64,000 nt of DNA. Source: Coleophoma eucalyptorum (taxonomy: Eukaryota; Ascomycota; Leotiomycetes; Helotiales; Dermateaceae). The translations under genes were made by a program, and so were the position numbers. Positions 34,930 through 47,503 of this stretch are shown here, one piece after another. The notes under the pieces were generated by a model that was not told where the DNA came from, did no database searches, and saw nothing but the letters and a program-made list of their open reading frames with translations. The first letter of the stretch is position 1; every line of letters starts with the position of its first letter. Location of the stretch: assembly GCA_026120035.1 (NCBI GenBank), contig JALRME010000008.1, positions 496,001 to 560,000 on the forward strand, in the 5' to 3' direction.

Positions 34930-36326
34930 ATGGAATATGTAACGATTGCTATAGGTGATAAGAAGATTGTCCTTGAATCGCTAATCGAAGCTCGACACCG
35001 TCAATTCTACGAGAATCGGAAGAAAAGAGGGGAAAGAGGATTGAGCAAGGTTCTGTCACGACGCAATGGTGGTTATCATGATAGTGACAGCAGTGATGAT
35101 GAAAGTTCTACATTAAAGTCTATTAACCCCACACTGTCAATCATTCGAACTTCGACCTCAGTCGTTTTCACGTCAACCGCAGTAGGTTTAAATAAAATTA
35201 CATTAATAGAGAGGTGTACTAATTTTTCATTGATAGAAAAGTCTGATAGTGACCTCCACCACGATGAGCGCCATTGCAGCTTCAAGGACGACATCCTCAA
35301 CAATCGTAGGTCTTTAAGAATCATTGTCGAACATCTTATTTTCTAATCTCATAGTATAATTAGGCTAGTTCTACTAGCAACAGTGCAGCATCATCAGCAC
35401 CATTTCTAGCAATCCCTATCCTACAAACTTCATCAACTGGGTTGGTTTCTTCGACAGCTACAACCTCTCAGCCACTTCCAACGGGTGTAGGAGAACAATT
35501 GACTCAAAAAATCCCCAATGAACAGTCAAACGTGGGAATCGTCATAACTGTCTTTGCAGTTACTGGTAAGAACAATTTATAATAGCTTAGCCGCAAGGCT
35601 AATCAGGCAATTGAAACAGGTGTCGTCGCTGGACTGATGCTGCTGCTATACCGTTGTGCTGGAAAGAAAGGATACCTCACAAAGTCCACAGGTGATACTA
35701 AACCTCAAGAAACTTCACATCTAGAAAAACAACAACAGAATCGCATAAGTCGGTTCTGGAATGGAGCAACAACCATAAAGGTGAGCTACTCTCTCATAGA
35801 ATATCAGTTAGTTCTAAACTAATAAACTTACACCTAGGCCGAGACCCAGTATGAATATCCAATTTTTATTCCGCCATTAGTGCAAAAGGGAGGGAGATAC
35901 GGCCCCCAAAGCCAGATAAGACCAGATAATTATGCTAGTGGGCCTCCAAAACCTCCTATGCCAGCTGCGAGTCAATGGCAAGTTGCTGGTGGGTCGCTAC
36001 AGTTTTCTATGCCAGCTGCGAATCGATGGCAAGGTGCTGGTGAGCCTCTACAGTCTTCTATGCCAGCTACAAGTCAATGGCAAGGTGCTGGTGAGCCTCT
36101 ACAGTTTTCTATGCCGGTTTCAAATCGATGGCAAGATGCTGGGGAGCCTCTACGGCCTCCTGTGCCAACTGAAAATCGATGGCAAGGTTCTGGGGAGTCG
36201 GTCGGAACGTTTTGTACGGTTGCTTCTTTTAGGGATATGAGGTCTCGGACTAGAGATCAGACCCCAAGAGCAGAAAATTATAATACCCCACCTATGCCTC
36301 CTACAGGCACATATCAACGCTTCTAG
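34930..36326 (+). CDS. Ser/Thr-rich single-pass membrane protein with 17-residue repeats
   Basis: Five exons (34930-35181, 35237-35305, 35364-35565, 35620-35780, 35838-36326) give 390 residues. Order: charged N-terminus with no signal peptide and an acidic SDSSDDES patch; a Ser/Thr-rich stretch (about 72-155) of the kind that carries O-glycans; one membrane segment (VGIVITVFAVTGVVAGLMLLLY, two halves on separate exons; about 170-190); a basic juxtamembrane segment; and a C-terminal tail with five 17-residue repeats (MPAASQWQ, NRWQGAGEPLQ). Two introns use the donor GTAGGT. General layout is like fungal wall-stress-sensor or WSC-like proteins, but no WSC domain is present. Function unknown. 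Confidence 0.65.
35958..36212 (+). repeat. 51-bp tandem repeat, five copies, coding
   Basis: Five in-frame copies of a 51-bp unit encoding MPA-SQWQ/NRWQ-GAGEPLQ. Copies 2-4 are the most alike; the last is diverged (VPTENRWQGSGES). Alternating SQW and NRW versions suggest duplication of a two-unit block. Confidence 0.85.
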
Positions 36327-36978
36327 ATTTACGGTAAGGCTGTTGAGCTTAGCAAGCGTACCTAATATAATTTTATAAGCGAGATATATACCTCGTACTC
36401 CTAGCTAGTCAAGACATTCCTCCACAGCAATTCAAATTTGTAATAATAGTGTTAGTTTTATGTATTCAGTAATATATATCTAAAGTTTGAAAAGGGAAAC
36501 CAGTGTTTTCATAACTAAGGAGTATACTATGCGAAGGTCATTATTTCTGGAGCTACGAGTTACTAGTTCATGACGTTCTATAATTTGAGTGAGAAGATTG
36601 AAGGATTGAATGATATCCAGCTGTAGACCTCTTACATCTGTAAGACTGAGTAGTTCATGTGTAATATCTGGTGTAATTCAGCCTCATCAGAACCTGCAGA
36701 TGGTATACTCAAATGTGCGTATATATGCAGATTTTGCTATCAAAATGAGTGTATGGACAATCGAGCCATCTGACACTTCGTAGGTCTCAAAAGTGAGGAA
36801 ATAGAGTTCTGAATGGCCTCACCACACGGAGTGTTACAAACTCAATTACGATGCAGATACGAGACAGCTTCATATACGAATCTTGGCATATATGAAGCTT
36901 GGCACTTTCCACACATTCCCAAACTTTAGGAGCTACGTTTTCATATTTGTCCTATGCTCTCGCCTCTTTCTCCGGGCT
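36327..36978. other. convergent intergenic spacer
   Basis: AT-rich 650 bp between two genes that end towards each other. No gene recognised. Confidence 0.5.
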
Positions 36979-38175
36979 CTAACCACAGCCTCTCACAGCG
37001 GCCTTCACGCTTGTAAGCTCAGAATGGTCTCCATCGTCCCAGTAGGAATACAAGTCCTTTGGTAGCATCCTTTTCCCATCAGCCTCATTGCTCGAAATGA
37101 CCAGTTTATCTTTCCAACAATCATATTTAACAACTGAATTCCCGCCAATCCCCTTTACTACGCTGAGAATTTTGTCAATCAGTGCGGCAAGTTTGCGCAG
37201 ATCATTCTCGTTGTCTTCCTCCCATTTCTTGAGTTGTACCGTTACATCTTCAACTTCTGGTCCATGAAAAATGCCATGCCGATGGTAGGCTCGCACAAGC
37301 TTAGGGGTCTGAGATACCCAAAGCTGTGGTGCGACTTCTGGAAACATAAGAGGTTTATGGGCAACACGTGTTTTTATTTCAAGGGTAGATTCGATTGGAA
37401 CCACCAGGCCCTCCTCCTTAATCACGAGTTTGGACTTAGCAATAGTCGTATTGGGAAGGTTGCTAGTCGGGGACAGAGACAGTGACCCCAGTATGCTAGA
37501 GAGACTGTCGGTTTCTTTCTCTTTGCTCTTTGAAGAGGCAATTTTCGTATCGACATTAATATATCCGTCTGTTTCGTGGCGGACGATGAAATTGAGATTA
37601 CCAAATCGGTATGAAATGATTCTATGATGTCCAGTACTACGGCTGATCTGGCTGGTAGTGTATGCCTTCTCGAATTCATGGCCAAAGCCCCTGAACTCTT
37701 GCGGACCAATAAACCTCTGGGTCGCAGTCTCCATGCGACAGAATATTGCAGTGTTTTTCGTGACCTCGACACTCATGGTGAAATCCTCGAGTTTATTTAT
37801 AACTGAGCCGGGATTAATAAATGAAAGGAGTTTGCGGATATTGTTTCGATCGGTCACGATATCAATGGAACGTATGTCATAAGAAGGATTTGTGAGGTAC
37901 AATGCGCGAAATAAGGGTTCAAGCGGACTTTCCGGATGACGAGCAGCATTTTGAGCGATGTAGATAAGGCCAGAGTCTTTTTTAAGTTGTTTGGTAACAC
38001 TTGGGGCGATCCAAAGAGATGGGCAGCCCGGTACAGCAATTGTGGGTGTAGGTGCCTCAATCCAGTTGTAGGACGAGAGATGCTTGACATCTGTGATTGA
38101 CGCCAGCGAACGAGAATCAAGATCTTGAATATCGGAACGAGATATCTCGGCAATATTGACCTTAGTAGATGCCAT
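36979..38175 (-). CDS. conserved fungal protein of unknown function (often mislabelled GGPP synthetase)
   Basis: Intronless, 398 residues from the ATG at 38175. The block SYNWIEAPTPTIAVPGCPSLW, KKDSGLIYIAQNAARHPESPLEP and DIVTDRNNIRKLLSFINP is strongly conserved in a fungal family that databases often name geranylgeranyl pyrophosphate synthetase. No prenyl-synthase feature is present: there is no DDxxD motif and the fold pattern is mixed alpha/beta, so I do not accept that name. A Lys/Ser-rich low-complexity stretch lies around 215-250. The family is thought by some to be a decapping/nuclease-like scaffold; nothing here proves it. Confidence 0.7.
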   Translation of the reverse strand: MASTKVNIAEISRSDIQDLDSRSLASITDVKHLSSYNWIEAPTPTIAVPGCPSLWIAPSVTKQLKKDSGLIYIAQNAARHPESPLEPLFRALYLTNPSYDIRSIDIVTDRNNIRKLLSFINPGSVINKLEDFTMSVEVTKNTAIFCRMETATQRFIGPQEFRGFGHEFEKAYTTSQISRSTGHHRIISYRFGNLNFIVRHETDGYINVDTKIASSKSKEKETDSLSSILGSLSLSPTSNLPNTTIAKSKLVIKEEGLVVPIESTLEIKTRVAHKPLMFPEVAPQLWVSQTPKLVRAYHRHGIFHGPEVEDVTVQLKKWEEDNENDLRKLAALIDKILSVVKGIGGNSVVKYDCWKDKLVISSNEADGKRMLPKDLYSYWDDGDHSELTSVKAAVRGCG

Positions 38176-39147
38176 AATTGAAGTTGGCACAAATTAAGTC
38201 GTGGGACAATATAGCTGAGGAGCTGTAGTTTTCGTAACCAGGCTTCAAGTTTGTCAAATTTAAACGTGGCATCAGGAAAGAAAGCAACAAGAACTCGTTA
38301 CCTTTATCTAACCGATCCTCCCGCTGTTGCAGGTCGAACGGAAGCATCTCAGTTGTGCAGAGTCGCAAGGCTCCCAAACTGCAGCCACTCAAAAGTAATT
38401 TGCCAACACATACTTGCATGGACACTCAGGTCGTAAATTCTATTGGTGCCAATGTTCTTTGCTTGCCAGGCAACCTATCGCAATGCGCTCAAGTCTGCTA
38501 TTACTTCATGAGACGAAGAGTGGTGTCTCCAACAGTGTATATTATTAGCCTCAGAAAGCCAGCTTGATGAACTCTACAATGTCTTATATTAACTTAGCAT
38601 ACTCAGCATAATTTAACCCCGATTTATCATTTCCATTTAACATAGTTTGAGTATAATACCAATGGCAAAAAGAGAGCTTCTATTAAATAGCATTACTCAT
38701 TATAATTGTTCTATCTTATGAATAGATACTATATTTGAATGTTGAAACTTGAAAGCGGTTGTGGACGGAAACGACCTAACGATGCAGAAAACACTCAAAC
38801 TTAGAATGTCAGTACTTTGTATTGTGAATAATCCGAACACCCAAACGAGTTTGGATTATGTTTTTGTCATTATAGAGCTAAAGGGTGATAAGGTTACAGA
38901 TATTTGCTTCTGATCCCGAAGAAACTGGATCAGTGTTTGTTTTGGGATTGGCCAAATCATATAACACTAAGACTCTTCAGGTAAGTAAGACATATCGGCA
39001 TAGGTAAGTGAGACATTATTAAAGGAAATAGCCCCCTTGCTTTATTGCATGATTTGGTAGATAAAAAAAAAAGATCATCACATTCAAAGTCATCAATGTC
39101 TTAACCGGACGCCCAGCGAGCGGTCTATATTGAATATCTTACAAAAT
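38176..39147. other. intergenic region
   Basis: Promoter side of the conserved protein and 3' side of the MFS gene. AT-rich from 38570 on. No gene recognised. Confidence 0.5.
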
Positions 39148-40747
39148 CTAAACATCCAGTGAATCTGGTAAAACATCCTCCTCCAACTTGTCGTGGATTG
39201 CCTCCTTCATGAACGGACTCTTAGCTCTGATCTTTTCACCCCAGATGAAAATTGCGAAAGGAGTCATCGCAAGGACCAGAGATATAAAGGCAAGAAGAGA
39301 ACTCGCCCATTGGAAGCCGAGATTGGAGTACATGCTCTGCGCGGCCAAAGGCAAGAATGCTATAAAAATATTTTCTCCCAATCCGACTGCTCCCATCGCA
39401 CTACCAGCAAACTTGCTGTAAGCATCAATGACGTAGTTTATAATGCCATTCACGACACATGTAGTTCCAAATCCCACCATGGCCAGGCCAATTGTTGGAG
39501 CGACCCACGGAATGTAGGAATAGGATGTCCAGGCATAAATGAACATGCCTCCAGTAACCCCGGCGAATGCGCCCACAACTGCCGAATATAATCTCGCCTC
39601 AGGAATGGGCGTGTTTGGGATTTCTGTATTACGGGCTGCAGATGCGTAATACCATCTGTTTGTGAATACACAGAAGACCCACCCTATGATTTCTCCTATG
39701 GCAATGGCGGATTGTATGTAGCCTGCTTGGATGGCGTCCCATCCATACAATTCGCTGTATACTTGCTCTACCGATTGTGTGAAGAGGTAGACAGTTCCCA
39801 AGCTGAATGCGGACCACGTAGTCCCCACAAATACCACGGGCTCAGTGCAGAGCATATGCAGCGGGCGCTGAATGCTTTTAAGCAGAACATCAAGCATAGG
39901 AGGCGCATCCACCTCCTCCCTGGTGTAAACATTCTTCCCTTCCTTGCGTAATATTCGTGCACGCTTTGACAAGATGGCAGAGCCCCGAGTCTCTGGCAGA
40001 GCAAAGACAAAGATTGGGAAGAAGACTGCAGTCCAGATCAACTCGACATATCCGATCCAGCGCCAAGATAGAAACTGAAAGATGGATGCTCCTATTACTG
40101 GCCCCATGCTGCTTGCGACGAGATAAACCGTAATGTACAGGCTGATGGGTAGTGTACGCTCCCTGTTACCGTGGAAGACATTGGAAATTGTTCCAGCCAC
40201 AGTGTTTGCCAGAATTGCTACGCAGCCTCCAGCGAAGAAACGGGTTATGACGAGGGTTGCAAAAGATTGTGCCACTCCTAATGGGATGAGGAAGAGAATG
40301 AAGACAGAATAAACCGACAGAAAGACGTAGCGGACGCCGAAATCCTCCATAATGGGCAATAGGATTAGACTAAACAAAGCCCCGCCTACACCCCAAGACG
40401 CAACAGGCCAATAGGAGTGAGGAAAACTTGCATCACTGACATGGAACTTCTCATTAATGGCGTTATGCGCAACGGTAATGATGGTCCCATTCATCAAAGA
40501 GATGAAGGTTGCGAAGAGGCTGAGGCCGGTCGCCCACCACTTCTTCCAAGAGGGCCAATTGAATGGATTCTCTGGATCATTGGGGCCATTCCAAGTCAAG
40601 ATCACAACATCGGAATCCTGAGAAGTGCCTACAAAGAGACTGTTAGTCGTTTGGTCTTTGAATGCCGAGGCAAAACTACAGACGACAGTTTTGGCATGAC
40701 TTACTGCGGGAATTGGTGTTCTGCACGTCAGTAGAGGGGATTGTCAT
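39148..40747 (-). CDS. MFS transporter, DHA1-like
   Basis: Proton-coupled carrier of 507 residues with 12 membrane segments, in the plasma membrane. Exon 1 (40747-40705) codes MTIPSTDVQNTNSR; a 76-bp intron leads to exon 2 (40628-39148). The DPENPFNWPSWKKWWATG entry to TM1 is typical of fungal drug:H+ antiporters of the DHA1 group. Further signs are RFFAGGCVAILANTVAGTISNVF (TM4 region) and GPVIGASIFQFLSWRWI (TM5, motif C-like) and a large central loop with ILRKEGKNVYTREE. Substrate not predictable; no metabolic cluster adjoins. Confidence 0.88.
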
Positions 40748-42955
40748 GTTCCTTAACGTAAGATCTTGCCGTACTTCGATAAATGCTATTGTGTCTTCGA
40801 AAAGCCTTCGTACAATGCAGAGCAGACGGGTAACTGGTGTATTTAAAGGCTTGAGTCATGTGGGGTATGCCCCCGGGGTTCTATTAAACGAGTTTTTTTC
40901 TTAGGGGGGCGTAATTAAAAATCAGAGCATAATGGAAAATCAGAGCTAAAGGCTGAGAAAGCTTGGTTTTCAGTTAATAATATTGTCACTAACCCATCCG
41001 TGGCTCGTGATGCTGACGTATTAAAAGTTGTCTTATTCCTTCCTCGCCTGAGGTCTGCTAGCAAAGACCCAAATTAGGAAATACAACACGGAGGTCATCC
41101 TATCCTTTAACTCTACCTCCTAGAGCATGTTTCAAGAATGTATATCTAATGATTTTTGCAATTCCCGTCCGAGCTTGTTCTCAAATCCTTTGCAAGCTCG
41201 ACATCCAAAACCATAGTGATAGCAGATGGTAAGCCTTTCAAGACCAACATGTTAATGATTATCTGATGCAAAAAAAAAAACTCCTCTGACGCCATTCGGC
41301 AATTAACTCCCCCGATGGTCGCTAGAGTCTTGGCGGTAGAAATCCCTAAAACGGTTAGTCCCGCTACCCACGTGTGTGAAGCGCGAGGACAAAGTAGCCT
41401 TGAGGCCTTGATCCTTAATTATCAGTATTCAAAGCGATGTTAATTGTAAAACGAGCTTATATAGCAAGATCTGCAAAATCGTGTTCATACACCGACTTTA
41501 CCTCTATTAGCTCAATGATTATAAAGCTTTTGAAAGACAAGTCAAGTTGTCGTATACATTCTTAACCAGCCGGACCGGCAAACTGCATAAATATAGGAAT
41601 AAGCCCTTTGGAATAAATCTCTCCAGAATTCAGACCTTCAATAAGTCTTACACCTTACACTTAGAATTTTTGAAATTGAGATTTCAATAGTAATTAATTT
41701 ATGGTTATATTTACTTAGCTGTTTGGTCATCTCTCGTCTCGTTACCTGTGAAACATGTCCCTTAGTTGCCTATAAGGGACTAGGATAGAATAGCAGTTAC
41801 GCCAGAGCAAATCATGGGGATTACGACAAAATACCGGTGTGTTTGTTCGACTCGGCCCATTGTAGTTGAGTCAATGCGAGTTGATGAAAGTATATGTCAT
41901 AAAACGAAAAGGCAGACACCGAAGACTGGACAAGCGAGAGAGTAAGGAGGAGCGAATCGAGCTATTCCTCTTCAGGAAGCCAAGACACAAGTTGTACCGC
42001 TCGGTTGTGTTTGCACTAACGCCTCCGGACCCCGACATGCCGGAGTCGCTCCGAGTAAGCAACAAAGGGCGTGACAAAAGCTATGTATAATGTTGTAAGC
42101 TAACAGAATTATGAGTCTCTGTTCTTAATTTAGTAAAGCCAAAATAGTACAGTGGAGAAGTTATTCCATGGTTTGCGTTTTCACTATGTAGGCGGAAGAA
42201 ATAATGACCGTACTCAAAATCACAAAGATTTGCTAGTAACTATTAACATCTCGCGTGGTTCCAACGTCTATTATTATAAATCTCGCCTAGATGCGCAAAG
42301 AGCGAATGATTGTGGAATAAATAATGAATTGTAGTCACATCTAGGTGCTTGTAGCACAGGTAATGGCGAGATAGAAAAGACAAGTCCTGGTCTTAACCAA
42401 TTAGCAGAATCATCAAGATGTGACTGAAAAGGTAGATTTCCATTCGACCTTGATAGCGTTGGCACTTCACAGCTTACTATGATCAAGTGACACTTTAAAG
42501 CTATTGATGATGATAAGCACAGGGAAATTAAGCATATAACTTTACCTGCTAGCTTCACAGATCTGAAAAGCTTTTTGGGAATGGCTAATTGCATTGATAG
42601 CCTAGAGCTTATCTCAGGTGGACATGCGACGCGCGAGAAAAAGAGGAACTTCTAAAAGCACGCGAAATAAGAGAAGGTCAGAAGGATTAAAAAGAACGAT
42701 AATTCATTCTAAGCGGTAACGTATGTTTAACAGCATCCTTCGTTAGACGTAGACGAGCGGTTGTATGCATCGGGTTAAACTTAATCACGTGTGTCGCGAT
42801 CTGACAACGCGTTGTGCTGATTGTCCGCTCACCCTGCAAGTTCCAAGATTCTTCTTTTCTATCAGCTTTTGGAATCCCCTTCTTCTAGTGTTTGCATATT
42901 CAAGCTGAAAGTGACCTGAACCTAAAGTTTAACGTGATTTACCGAGTTTCAAGGG
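40748..42955. other. 2.2-kb divergent intergenic region
   Basis: Between the divergent MFS and hydrolase genes. AT-rich with poly-A tract near 41271-41280. Open frames at 41866-42090 on both strands show no recognisable domain. Confidence 0.5.
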
Positions 42956-43945
42956 ATGGCTTCCTCTATCGACTGGACTGCAGACAACGCCGCGGGGCTT
43001 GTCTCGATCGGAACTCACTCACTCTACCTACGCGCTGCTGGCCCAGTCCGGCCCCCAGGCACACCAGCCGTGATCGGTATTGCAGGTTTGGGCGACTCAT
43101 CAGTGACCTGGGCCGCTGTGCTTAGACATGTGTCTGCCTTTGCCCGCGGCTATTTCTATGACCGAACGGGCCTCGGAAATTCAGAACTATCATCAGAATT
43201 TACCTTTGAATCCAAGAGTTATGTCAATATAGCAAAATAATTGAGGCTGCTTCTTGACACCGCAAACATCAAGCCGCCATACCTTATAGTCATGCACTCA
43301 ATGGCCGGAATCCCCGGTCGTGAATTCCTCAATCTATATCCTGAAGATGTCGCTGGTATGGTCTTCCTAGACACGGTGATGGAAGATAACTACAAGACCC
43401 GACCCGAAAAGCTACCAGAAACCATGAGAGAAATATGCGAAGGAGTAGATCTGTCATTTATGTGGACCGAACGCAAGCCCGCCATGCTGGAAGAAGAATG
43501 GAGAGAGGTTCTCCGTAGTGAAGGTATGGGCGATGAAGCCCAGCCAGAAGAAACGCAAGCCCAACGGAGGATGGCCAGTAAATTCGAAATAGGGAATCTT
43601 ATCCCTTCATCTAACATGTTAGCTGAAAAGAAACAGTTTGATGCCACTGCCCTGGGTGACAGACCAGTCTCCGTCATCAAAGGTGACTCACCGGGAGAGT
43701 TCCGCAAGTGTCTTGAGAAGGTGATTGCAGCGGGAAATGGCACGGAGGAGCAGAGGAAATTGGTGAGCGATTATTTGGAAACAGCAGATGAGAAGCAATT
43801 GATGTTGCAATTCAAGCAACTAAGATTGAGTAGAAATTCGAGATTGATTGAGGCGAGGGAAAGCTGGGATAATATCCAGTGGTACCAGCCAGATCTTGTT
43901 GCCAGGGAAATTAGATGGTGTTTGGATGAGTTCAAGAAATTATAA
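42956..43945 (+). pseudogene. alpha/beta-hydrolase with a single in-frame stop
   Basis: One uninterrupted reading frame of 330 codons apart from a TAA at 43238-43240 (codon 95). Before it: GTHSLYLRAAGP, GIAGLGDSS (oxyanion HG-like loop) and RTGLGNSE. After it: the helix RLLLDTANIKPPYLIVMHSMAG with nucleophile HSMAG (Ser115), then VFLDTV and the cap and C-terminal regions. In the family the stretch across the stop is continuous helix, so a sense codon is expected. CAA or GAA changed to TAA would explain it. Either a very young pseudogene, a base-call error, or a readthrough site (TAA followed by TTG). Confidence 0.72.
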
Positions 43946-44498
43946 GGAGTTCAAGAATAAAGGGGTTGTCATTGACTGGTTGAAGCAACTCTATCGAATA
44001 TCACTAATTTTGCTAGTTATAAACAAAGCAGAAAATGGGAAGCATATAAAATTGTTCTAACAGTGATAGAAATATAATAGGGCGTGAAGAAAGCAACATT
44101 TAACGATCTCTGTAATCGAAGACTTATTTTTAGTATCCAAGTTCATAGTTCTCGTACTATTAGGCGGATGTCGATGATGTCTCTATTGATGTTACATAGC
44201 AATACTGGGCTTATAACCTGTTCTTTACAACGATTCTGGGATCAAAAGAGGTTTTATCGTATAATATTCGTATCTATACCTCTCTGATCGACGTTAAATC
44301 ACCTGGTTTCGCAACACAGAATTGATATGGATCTACGTCAAACAGAACATTTTTGAGCTCTCTTATGGAGAGCTTGATGGATTGAATTACACAGTTTTAC
44401 ATATAAACTTCTCAGTTTCATAGCTCTTCTTTCTCAGCCTCTCCTCCATAACCCTGCCTTTGTCCCCATCCCTAAGACTGCCCTAGCACCCTTGTTCT
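43946..44498. other. convergent intergenic spacer
   Basis: AT-rich DNA between the hydrolase and the permease 3' ends. No gene recognised. Confidence 0.5.
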
Positions 44499-47037
44499 TC
44501 ACACTTTGCCGGCAGCTTTTTTTATGCCTAGCGAAATTTGATCTATGAGTCGCCCAATAGCTCCTCGTGAGGTATCACCTGTCTCATAAATAAGCTCGTT
44601 TAGACGTAATAGCTGGTCTTTGAGATCAGTCCAATTGTCGCTTAGATGCACGTAGAGTGTACTCCAATGCAGACGTCTATTATAGGCTTTGAGGAGGAAC
44701 CATACGGTGAAGAGAGAGGCAGGCTATGGTTGAAATTGAAGATATTAGCAGGAATGTGAGGTGTATGGATATCAGAAGGAGTTAATAAAAGTGGAAATAC
44801 AGCGATCCAAGCAGCAACTATCGTCGTCGCCGTCTCATTCCCATTCCACCAGCTTGAGCTACTGAAGAAAAAGACCGTCAAGAGACAGCCTATCAGCCCG
44901 AACACGGCAGGAATGGGCTGGAGGTACGCGCCATGGCTACTAAATGGAGCATCCGGGTTATTGGAGGACCATCTATCAAATTTCTTGAAGGCCTCGCCGC
45001 GGAGCTTGGCTCTGTGAATTGAAAGCCTGTTGAAAGTCAGCTTCAGTCTCACACGGAGTTTAAATTGTGCAAAGATGATTATTTATACCACCAGTAGTAT
45101 CGGATGAAAGCCAGGCATTGTGATGCCCATACTAGAACAGTCATTACGGTTGCTAGCCCACTCATGAGTTCCTGAATCTTGTAATGCTATTAGTGTAATC
45201 TTCAGTAGACTGGCAATTCAGATATTGATGTACATCATAGCTAGTATATCCGGTATTGCCCAAATGCAGAAATGGAATCCAGCAAAAGGCAATGGTAGAA
45301 GCAAGGAGTGCCCACACAGGGACTTTATTTTTGGGATGCGTAGTGCCGATGCGATGGTACCACCTTGCAGAATTCCACTCTTTGCCTAGACCGAAGAGTG
45401 TTCGCGATGATACTGTGAAGTAACAAGAATTAGTTTTAACTTTATATTCTTCAGAAACTTCGAAGTAGGATGAAGAATTCTTGATAGATAATTACCATAA
45501 AGAGCTGTATTCGCAGCAGAGAGAATCGCAAGAATCAGGCAAGCGTTAAAAAAGCTAGCTAGGTGCTCCAAGCTCGTGTCCATCACAGCAAGGATCATAA
45601 TGGCCGAGCTTGTCTTAGTTGAGTTAGCAGTTGAAATTTTGGGTGAAGAGTGGCTACTCTTTTGGGCTGGTAAACGCGTATCAGTCCATGAGATATTGAG
45701 ATTGAAAACGATAATGCTGAGAATATATATCGCGGTAGTGATGTATGCTATCCATTGAGCCGGGAAGCGGAGAGAAGAGCGCGGATCTTTGGCTTCTACG
45801 GCTGTGACAGCGACGATTTCAACGCCTGAATAAGCGTAAGCTGCAATAGGGATTCCTACTCTGTTTTCTTGGGTTAGAATATTATATTATCGGGTTTTGG
45901 ATGGTTCCAGATACATTGTAGCAATCCCAGCAGTGTTTGCAACTGCCGGGTTATGTTGGAACTGGTCACTGATATCTGCTTGTATCATTAGCAATATATT
46001 CGACCTTTGTCCAGGTATTGACGAAACGAACTTTTTGAGCCAATCTTTTCATGGCCATTTACTACAAGAATAATGTTAGCCTTCAAATTAAAAGGTCGAA
46101 TGAGTACTAGTTTTCACCTCCGCCATTGATAACTAGCATCGTAATGAAGGCTACAAAGACAAGAAAGAGTTTGAGCACTCCAGCAACACTCTCAACATTT
46201 CCATACCACTACTTCAAGGTAAGCAGCTTACAGCAGACTGTGAACCGCGTCCAAGATTTCTTACTCTGATACCCAGACAATTCAGTACAAGTAAAATCAG
46301 CGGTAAAGAGAAGATGAAGATCATCGACTGATAAAAGTCCGGCCAGTCCCAATACTTTGCAAGATTTGCGGCTGCCACGATCAGAGTAGCGAAGCTAATT
46401 GAATAGGAGATCCTAGGAATATCAGAAGAAATTAATTTAGAATGTATGCCTAGCTTACCAATAACCAAACCCAACAACAGTTGCCAGCTCCTCATCCACA
46501 AAGGACCGTACGAATTCCACCATAGAATTAGAGATTGGCCAGTGTCCGATCATCTCTGAAATCCCCTCCATCACACAGATAACCCCCACTCCCACCAGGC
46601 CGTATGATAGGATAGACCCACTAGGTCCTGCTATTCCAAGAACTTTTCCGCTATTGTCGAACAGTCCCATTCCCACGATTCCACTGATAGCGATAAACTA
46701 GAAGGATCATAAGCATCTATCCAAATTCTGGGAAACTGTTTGGCAAAGCTTACCAGAATCTGCCATCCTTCCAGCCCTCGCCTGATCAAAAGACGGGTGG
46801 TCAATATAATATCACAAATAAAATCAGATGGAAAGAATTTTCAAGGAGTATTTGGCCTAAACGCATTACTCACTCCACATCTTTGAATGGCACAAATTCG
46901 TTTACGGTAGCCACAGTTGACTGACTTGCCCGGTCTCCTTGGTCCTCAGCGCCATTCGCTTCGCAATCAGAGGGATTATAAACTGTAGAGTCATTTAGAT
47001 CATCACCGCTTGTCTTTTGCTGAATAGGACTATCCAT
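44499..47037 (-). CDS. amino-acid/polyamine permease (APC superfamily)
   Basis: Plasma-membrane carrier of about 610 residues, rebuilt from about 12 exons whose phases all agree; ATG at 47037, stop at 44501-44499. The N-terminal 60 residues are hydrophilic. TM1 begins FIAISGIVGMGLF (the unwound helix motif of the APC fold); later signs are GIPIAAYAYSGVEIVAVTAVEAKDPR (TM6-7), LSAANTALY...SSRTLFGLG (TM8) and HPKNKVPVWALL. Twelve hydrophobic segments are expected. One intron uses donor GTTCGT and is needed to join VNGHEKIGSK to ISDQFQHNPAV. The final intron (44800-44724) removes a false stop and adds 74 residues with a charged helix. Substrate not predictable. Confidence 0.78.
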
Positions 47038-47503
47038 CTTGTCTTATATACGTTATGGAAAGTAAATTTTTGCTGATGGTAGAATTCACTGTCAAAAGAA
47101 TTAAAGGCTGCAGGCTTTCTTATTTAAGATTCGAGATCACTCGACACTTACTACCCCGCTATCAGCGCTCTATAGACCAAAAACTTACATCTAACTATCA
47201 TTGACGGGCGTAGCTTTATGAGGCTCAATCATGTCTGGCTGAATCGCGCATGCCGCCCTGAACCTTGGTTTCCCTGCCCGCTGTCAGCCTTCACAATTAG
47301 AGTCCTCGTCCCTTCTGGAATGTATCCTGCAGATTGCAAACGGAAGCACCGCACACATTTCTGGCTCTGGCCTGGTTAATATCCCCAAGGTGTTCTACAT
47401 AACAATCCATATACTAATTCTCTTCACGACCGAGTATTCATTTCCCCACAATACTCATACCAAAAAGCAGCAAGAGAAGTTGAAGACAACCACCAATACA
47501 AGA
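47038..47503. other. divergent promoter region
   Basis: Between the permease and the tiny ORF. CT-rich towards both starts. No gene recognised. Confidence 0.5.

Noticed and set aside
36979..38175. GGPP synthetase name
   Set aside because: No prenyl-diphosphate synthase motif is present.
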